Shown here in pieces: positions 54,564 to 57,446 of a stretch of 57,446 bases of DNA. Source of the stretch: an uncultured Bacteroidales bacterium (lineage in GTDB: Bacteria; Bacteroidota; Bacteroidia; Bacteroidales; UBA932); assembly GCA_944323345.1 (NCBI GenBank), contig CALUSC010000011.1, forward strand, positions 1 through 57,446. The letters run 5' to 3'. A program made the translations under genes and the position numbers. A model generated the notes under the pieces. That model searched no databases. It saw only the letters and a program-made list of their open reading frames with translations, and was not told where the DNA came from. Positions within the stretch are counted from its first letter, which is position 1, and every line of letters begins with the position of its first letter.

Positions 54564-57224
54564 ATGCGATTTTCAGGATTATTTTTGGTTCTTTCACTGC
54601 TGGTGTCGCAGGCTGCTGTGGCAGAACCTGTGGATTTCAAATGGATAAGGGAGATCCGGTGTGAAGAAATCCGCCCTTACAGCGATGACATGTGTGCATT
54701 CAAGGAAAACGGCAAATGGGGCTTTATGGACAAGGCCGGGAATGTCGCCATTTCTCCTGAATACGACGAATGCTATGACTTCATAGACGGATATGCCGTG
54801 GTCCGGAAAGCCGACCGCTGGGGAATCATCGACAAGAAAGGCAAGAGCAATACAGGTTTCGTCTTCTCGAAAATGAATAATTTCTCCGACGGACTGGCAT
54901 ATTCCGAAGACGGAAAAATATGCTATTATGTCTATCCGAACGGAAAGAAACAGCGACTTTCCGAGAAATTCACTTACGGGGACTTTTCTGACGGCTATGC
55001 CCCTGTAATGAAGAAGAAAAACCGTAAATGGGGTTATATCAACAAAAAAGGTATAGTAGCCATAGAGCCTGCATACGATACTGCATACAATTTCAGTAAC
55101 GGTATAGCTTTGGTGAAGAAGAAACGCAACCCATTTTATATTAACAAGAAAGGCAATAAGAGAAATATATACGGTGCAAGTATGACCACGCCGTTGAAAT
55201 TCGTTAACGGCTTCGCCAAGATCAAGACCGGAAACGGCGTGCGTTTCATGGACAGCAAATTCGAACTGATGCGTTTCACGGTGGCCGACGCCACTGACTT
55301 CAACAAGGAAGGAACTGCTGCTATCCTTATGAAGGATAATACGATGCGATATATAAATCCGAGCGGAAAGGTTATTCTTCCTGTCGAATACGACAAGGTC
55401 GGCAATTTCAACGAGGGGTATGCATGGGTTTCCTCAAACGGAAAATACGGATATATTGACAGGAAAGGAAAGCTTGTAATCGATACTCTTTTCACCTCGG
55501 CTACGGATTTCAACGACGGCATTGCCTTTGTCTCATACAAAGGCAGACTGGGAAGCATTAAGGTGAAAGAGGATACCGACATCATTCCGCAGCTGCAGAT
55601 TCAGGATATAACCATCCATGACGAGAACAGCAACAGCAAGGTAGAGGCAGAGGAAAGATTCCAGATAGCAGTCACGCTGAATAACCCGACAGGGGAGGAC
55701 ATCCATGATCTGAATCTTCAGTTTGCAGGTGAGCAGAGCCAGTCTGAATGGTTCACTTTCGACGGACAGTCAGTATTCGTTCCCGAAATCAAGGCGAATT
55801 CCGATACTACGGTGACATTCAGCGGAACAGCCAATCTTTCACTGGTATCCGACATGATAAATCTGGAGTTTCTGGGTATTGCCGGAAACCTCAGGGATGC
55901 GGTCATTACTCCGTATTCGTTCGAAGCCCTGGGTATCAATGCCTGCAAGCCGATCATTACCAGATACTGGGTTTACAAGGACAATCATACGCCGCTTGTG
56001 GCCGGAGATGTGGTAAACCTCATGCTGACCGTAGAGAATGACGGTAGCGACCTGGCAAAGGATGTGGTCGTGGATCTTCAGTGGCCTGACGGTATTTCAG
56101 GGATGGAAAAAGAACTCAAGATTCCGCTTATCAAGCCGGGGGAGAGCACCGAAATAGCATCCAAGTTCGTCATCGACCGGAATATGACCGATTCCCTGTC
56201 CCGCAACGGGCTTACGGTAGTGGCCCAGCTTTCCGAGTATACGAAGAAACACAAGGATATCAAGTATCTGTCTTTCTACACAGGAAGAATGAACGCAGAG
56301 GTGAATCTCGAAAGCGGCTCTCCTGCCATGATGTACCAGTATCCGCTCGAAATGGAATATGCGCAGCGCACTCCGTCTGTGTCTTCTCCGAAAGTCGTAA
56401 GCGCTACTGCTGAAACGGAGTCTCAGGAAATCGTAAAGGAAAATGCCGACATTTCCGAACTTCTGGCCGGACTTGAACCTGTAGTGGATCCGGATCCGGA
56501 CAAGTTCGCCCTGGTAATCGGGAACGAGGATTATAACTCCTACAAGCAGAGCACCACTTACGAAGTGAACGTGGACTATGCAGAACGCGATGCCGATGCA
56601 TTCGCCGCCTATGCCACCGATTATATGGGAGTCCCGAAGGAAAATGTAATCCTGCTCCGCAATGCCACTTATGCCCAGATGAATTTCAATATAAACAAGC
56701 TTATAAGGATGAGCAGCATAAATCCGGGAAAAGTGGAACTGTATTTCTTCTATGCCGGACACGGACAGCATGACGTGGATTCCAAGGAAACATATCTGAT
56801 GCCTGTAGATGTCAGCATATCTTCTCCGACGGCAGGCATTAAATTGGAAAAACTTTATGCTGACCTCGGAGCGAGCGGAGCCAGAAAGACATACGTTTTC
56901 ATGGATGCATGTTACAGCGGTGTCGGACGTGGTATCGTCATCAAGCCGAAGGAAACACCTATCAACGGGAACACTGTGGTATTCACTTCGACGTCATCTA
57001 CCCAGAGATCCATGCCTTATAAGGAAAAGCAGCACGGTATGTTCACATATTATCTTCTGAAGACCATAAGAGATAACAATGGCGACATCACTGTCGAGTC
57101 TTTGTACGAGGCTACCAAGCGGGAAGTGGTCAGGAATTCCATATGGATAAACAATTCGGAACAGACGCCTGAACTTCTTTCGGGAGAAGGTATCGAATCC
57201 GGATGGCGCGACTGGACGCTATAA
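54564..57224 (+). CDS. Exported WG-repeat / CARDB-like / caspase-family protein
   Basis: An 886-residue protein with a signal peptide (MRFSGLFLVLSLLVSQAAVA). WG beta-repeats (about 40-345) follow, for example KWGFMDKAGNVAISPEYDEC and KYGYIDRKGKLVID. Next come two CARDB-like beta domains (about 345-590). The C-terminal caspase (peptidase C14) domain begins near residue 648 (FALVIGNEDYNSYK). The dyad is intact: His733 in YAGHG and Cys783 in DACYSG, 50 residues apart. D353-E364 (DENSNSKVEAEE) fits an EF-hand-type calcium loop. Export of a caspase-like enzyme is unusual. It ends the eight-gene unit with a terminator 23 bases later. Confidence 0.85.
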   Translation: MRFSGLFLVLSLLVSQAAVAEPVDFKWIREIRCEEIRPYSDDMCAFKENGKWGFMDKAGNVAISPEYDECYDFIDGYAVVRKADRWGIIDKKGKSNTGFVFSKMNNFSDGLAYSEDGKICYYVYPNGKKQRLSEKFTYGDFSDGYAPVMKKKNRKWGYINKKGIVAIEPAYDTAYNFSNGIALVKKKRNPFYINKKGNKRNIYGASMTTPLKFVNGFAKIKTGNGVRFMDSKFELMRFTVADATDFNKEGTAAILMKDNTMRYINPSGKVILPVEYDKVGNFNEGYAWVSSNGKYGYIDRKGKLVIDTLFTSATDFNDGIAFVSYKGRLGSIKVKEDTDIIPQLQIQDITIHDENSNSKVEAEERFQIAVTLNNPTGEDIHDLNLQFAGEQSQSEWFTFDGQSVFVPEIKANSDTTVTFSGTANLSLVSDMINLEFLGIAGNLRDAVITPYSFEALGINACKPIITRYWVYKDNHTPLVAGDVVNLMLTVENDGSDLAKDVVVDLQWPDGISGMEKELKIPLIKPGESTEIASKFVIDRNMTDSLSRNGLTVVAQLSEYTKKHKDIKYLSFYTGRMNAEVNLESGSPAMMYQYPLEMEYAQRTPSVSSPKVVSATAETESQEIVKENADISELLAGLEPVVDPDPDKFALVIGNEDYNSYKQSTTYEVNVDYAERDADAFAAYATDYMGVPKENVILLRNATYAQMNFNINKLIRMSSINPGKVELYFFYAGHGQHDVDSKETYLMPVDVSISSPTAGIKLEKLYADLGASGARKTYVFMDACYSGVGRGIVIKPKETPINGNTVVFTSTSSTQRSMPYKEKQHGMFTYYLLKTIRDNNGDITVESLYEATKREVVRNSIWINNSEQTPELLSGEGIESGWRDWTL

Positions 57225-57246
57225 GATTCTAGACCATATTCACGTG

Positions 57247-57288
57247 GAAGCAGCAGGGTTTGAGACGCTCCCTGCTGCTTCTTTTTTT
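57247..57288 (+). terminator. Rho-independent terminator ending the eight-gene unit
   Basis: A perfect 12-base stem pairs 57247-57258 (GAAGCAGCAGGG) with 57270-57281 (CCCTGCTGCTTC), with an 11-base loop and a T run at 57282-57288. A short reading frame starting at 57244 lies across it and is not a gene. Confidence 0.92.
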
Positions 57289-57446
57289 ATCTGTTTTGAA
57301 AGTATGGCACGGTTATTGTATAATTTCCAGTCGTGCTGTTCGGGCGTTTTCCAAGTCGCCACAGCACGATTGGTTATTAGTTTTAGTGTTATTAATTATG
57401 TGGTTAGTATGAGGGTCTGCACGTGAGTGTCGATTCTCATTTTTTT
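57289..57446 (+). other. Gene-free tail with a hairpin and a sigma70-like promoter pattern
   Basis: TTGAAA (57296-57301), 17 bases and TATAAT (57319-57324) form a textbook sigma70 pattern, which Bacteroidota do not usually use. A hairpin follows: TCGTGCTGT (57331-57339) pairs with ACAGCACGA (57361-57369), with an inner GGCG/CGCC. A short TGAG/CTCA stem and a T run end the window. This could be a small RNA, the leader of the next gene or chance. Confidence 0.3.

Noticed and set aside
57244-57426. 60-residue reading frame at the window end
   Set aside because: It starts inside the terminator hairpin and its product is low in similarity to anything recognisable.

Overview
The window reads as chromosomal DNA of a member of the Bacteroidota, most likely a gut-type Bacteroidales. 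Evidence: promoters carry the TAnnTTTG -7 element of this phylum (often followed by C). There are many lipoproteins with a Ser-Cys lipobox, BACON-like and FimB/Mfa2-like surface domains, DUF4369/TlpA and THUMP-like families, and a bile-salt-hydrolase-type enzyme. The exact genus cannot be fixed from sequence alone; Rikenellaceae-like or Cryptobacteroides-like lineages are guesses. No rRNA, tRNA, CRISPR array, insertion sequence or prophage was seen. No gene-free stretch exceeds 300 bases; the largest are about 43245-43517, 30410-30670 and 57225-57446, each described below.

Layout. 1-11.0 kb is housekeeping: the tail of a XerC-type recombinase overlapping hpf, a PurF-like phosphoribosyltransferase lacking the catalytic cysteine, a convergent THUMP-like methyltransferase, phosphoglucomutase, a PaaK/ACT/ABC-ATPase run, and a leftward antiporter-nth-ftsE operon. 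11.1-17.9 kb holds an exported TPR protein coupled to an outer-membrane barrel, then gyrB. 17.9-23.4 kb holds an alpha-oxoamine synthase, a short-chain reductase and a condensation-fold acyltransferase candidate, followed by a PgpH-type HD phosphohydrolase. The first three look like a sphingolipid or sulfonolipid backbone pathway. 23.4-30.4 kb has tig-clpP-clpX, a small lipoprotein, an M20 peptidase, pyrF and a convergent AraC regulator.

30.6-40.5 kb has an exported S9 peptidase, then one operon joining an exported choloylglycine-hydrolase-family enzyme to lipoate ligase and a complete glycine cleavage system (gcvT, gcvH, gcvPA, gcvPB, lpd). If the hydrolase deconjugates glycine-conjugated bile acids, the operon would link glycine release to its oxidation. 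40.5-43.2 kb is a leftward run (TlpA-like lipoprotein, AI-2E family permease, uracil-DNA-glycosylase-like protein). topB follows, with a roughly 120-base imperfect palindrome in its predicted mRNA leader.

45.3-57.3 kb is the most novel part: eight genes with gaps of 20 bases or less, from a clear -7 promoter element to a strong terminator. They encode an outer-membrane barrel, two large lipoproteins with BACON-like and leucine-rich domains, two smaller FimB/Mfa2-like lipoproteins, an LPP20-like exported protein, an LPP20-DUF4384-like protein, and an exported WG-repeat/CARDB-like/caspase protein with an intact His-Cys dyad. I read this as a candidate cell-envelope system ending in a caspase-like protease; its function is unknown.
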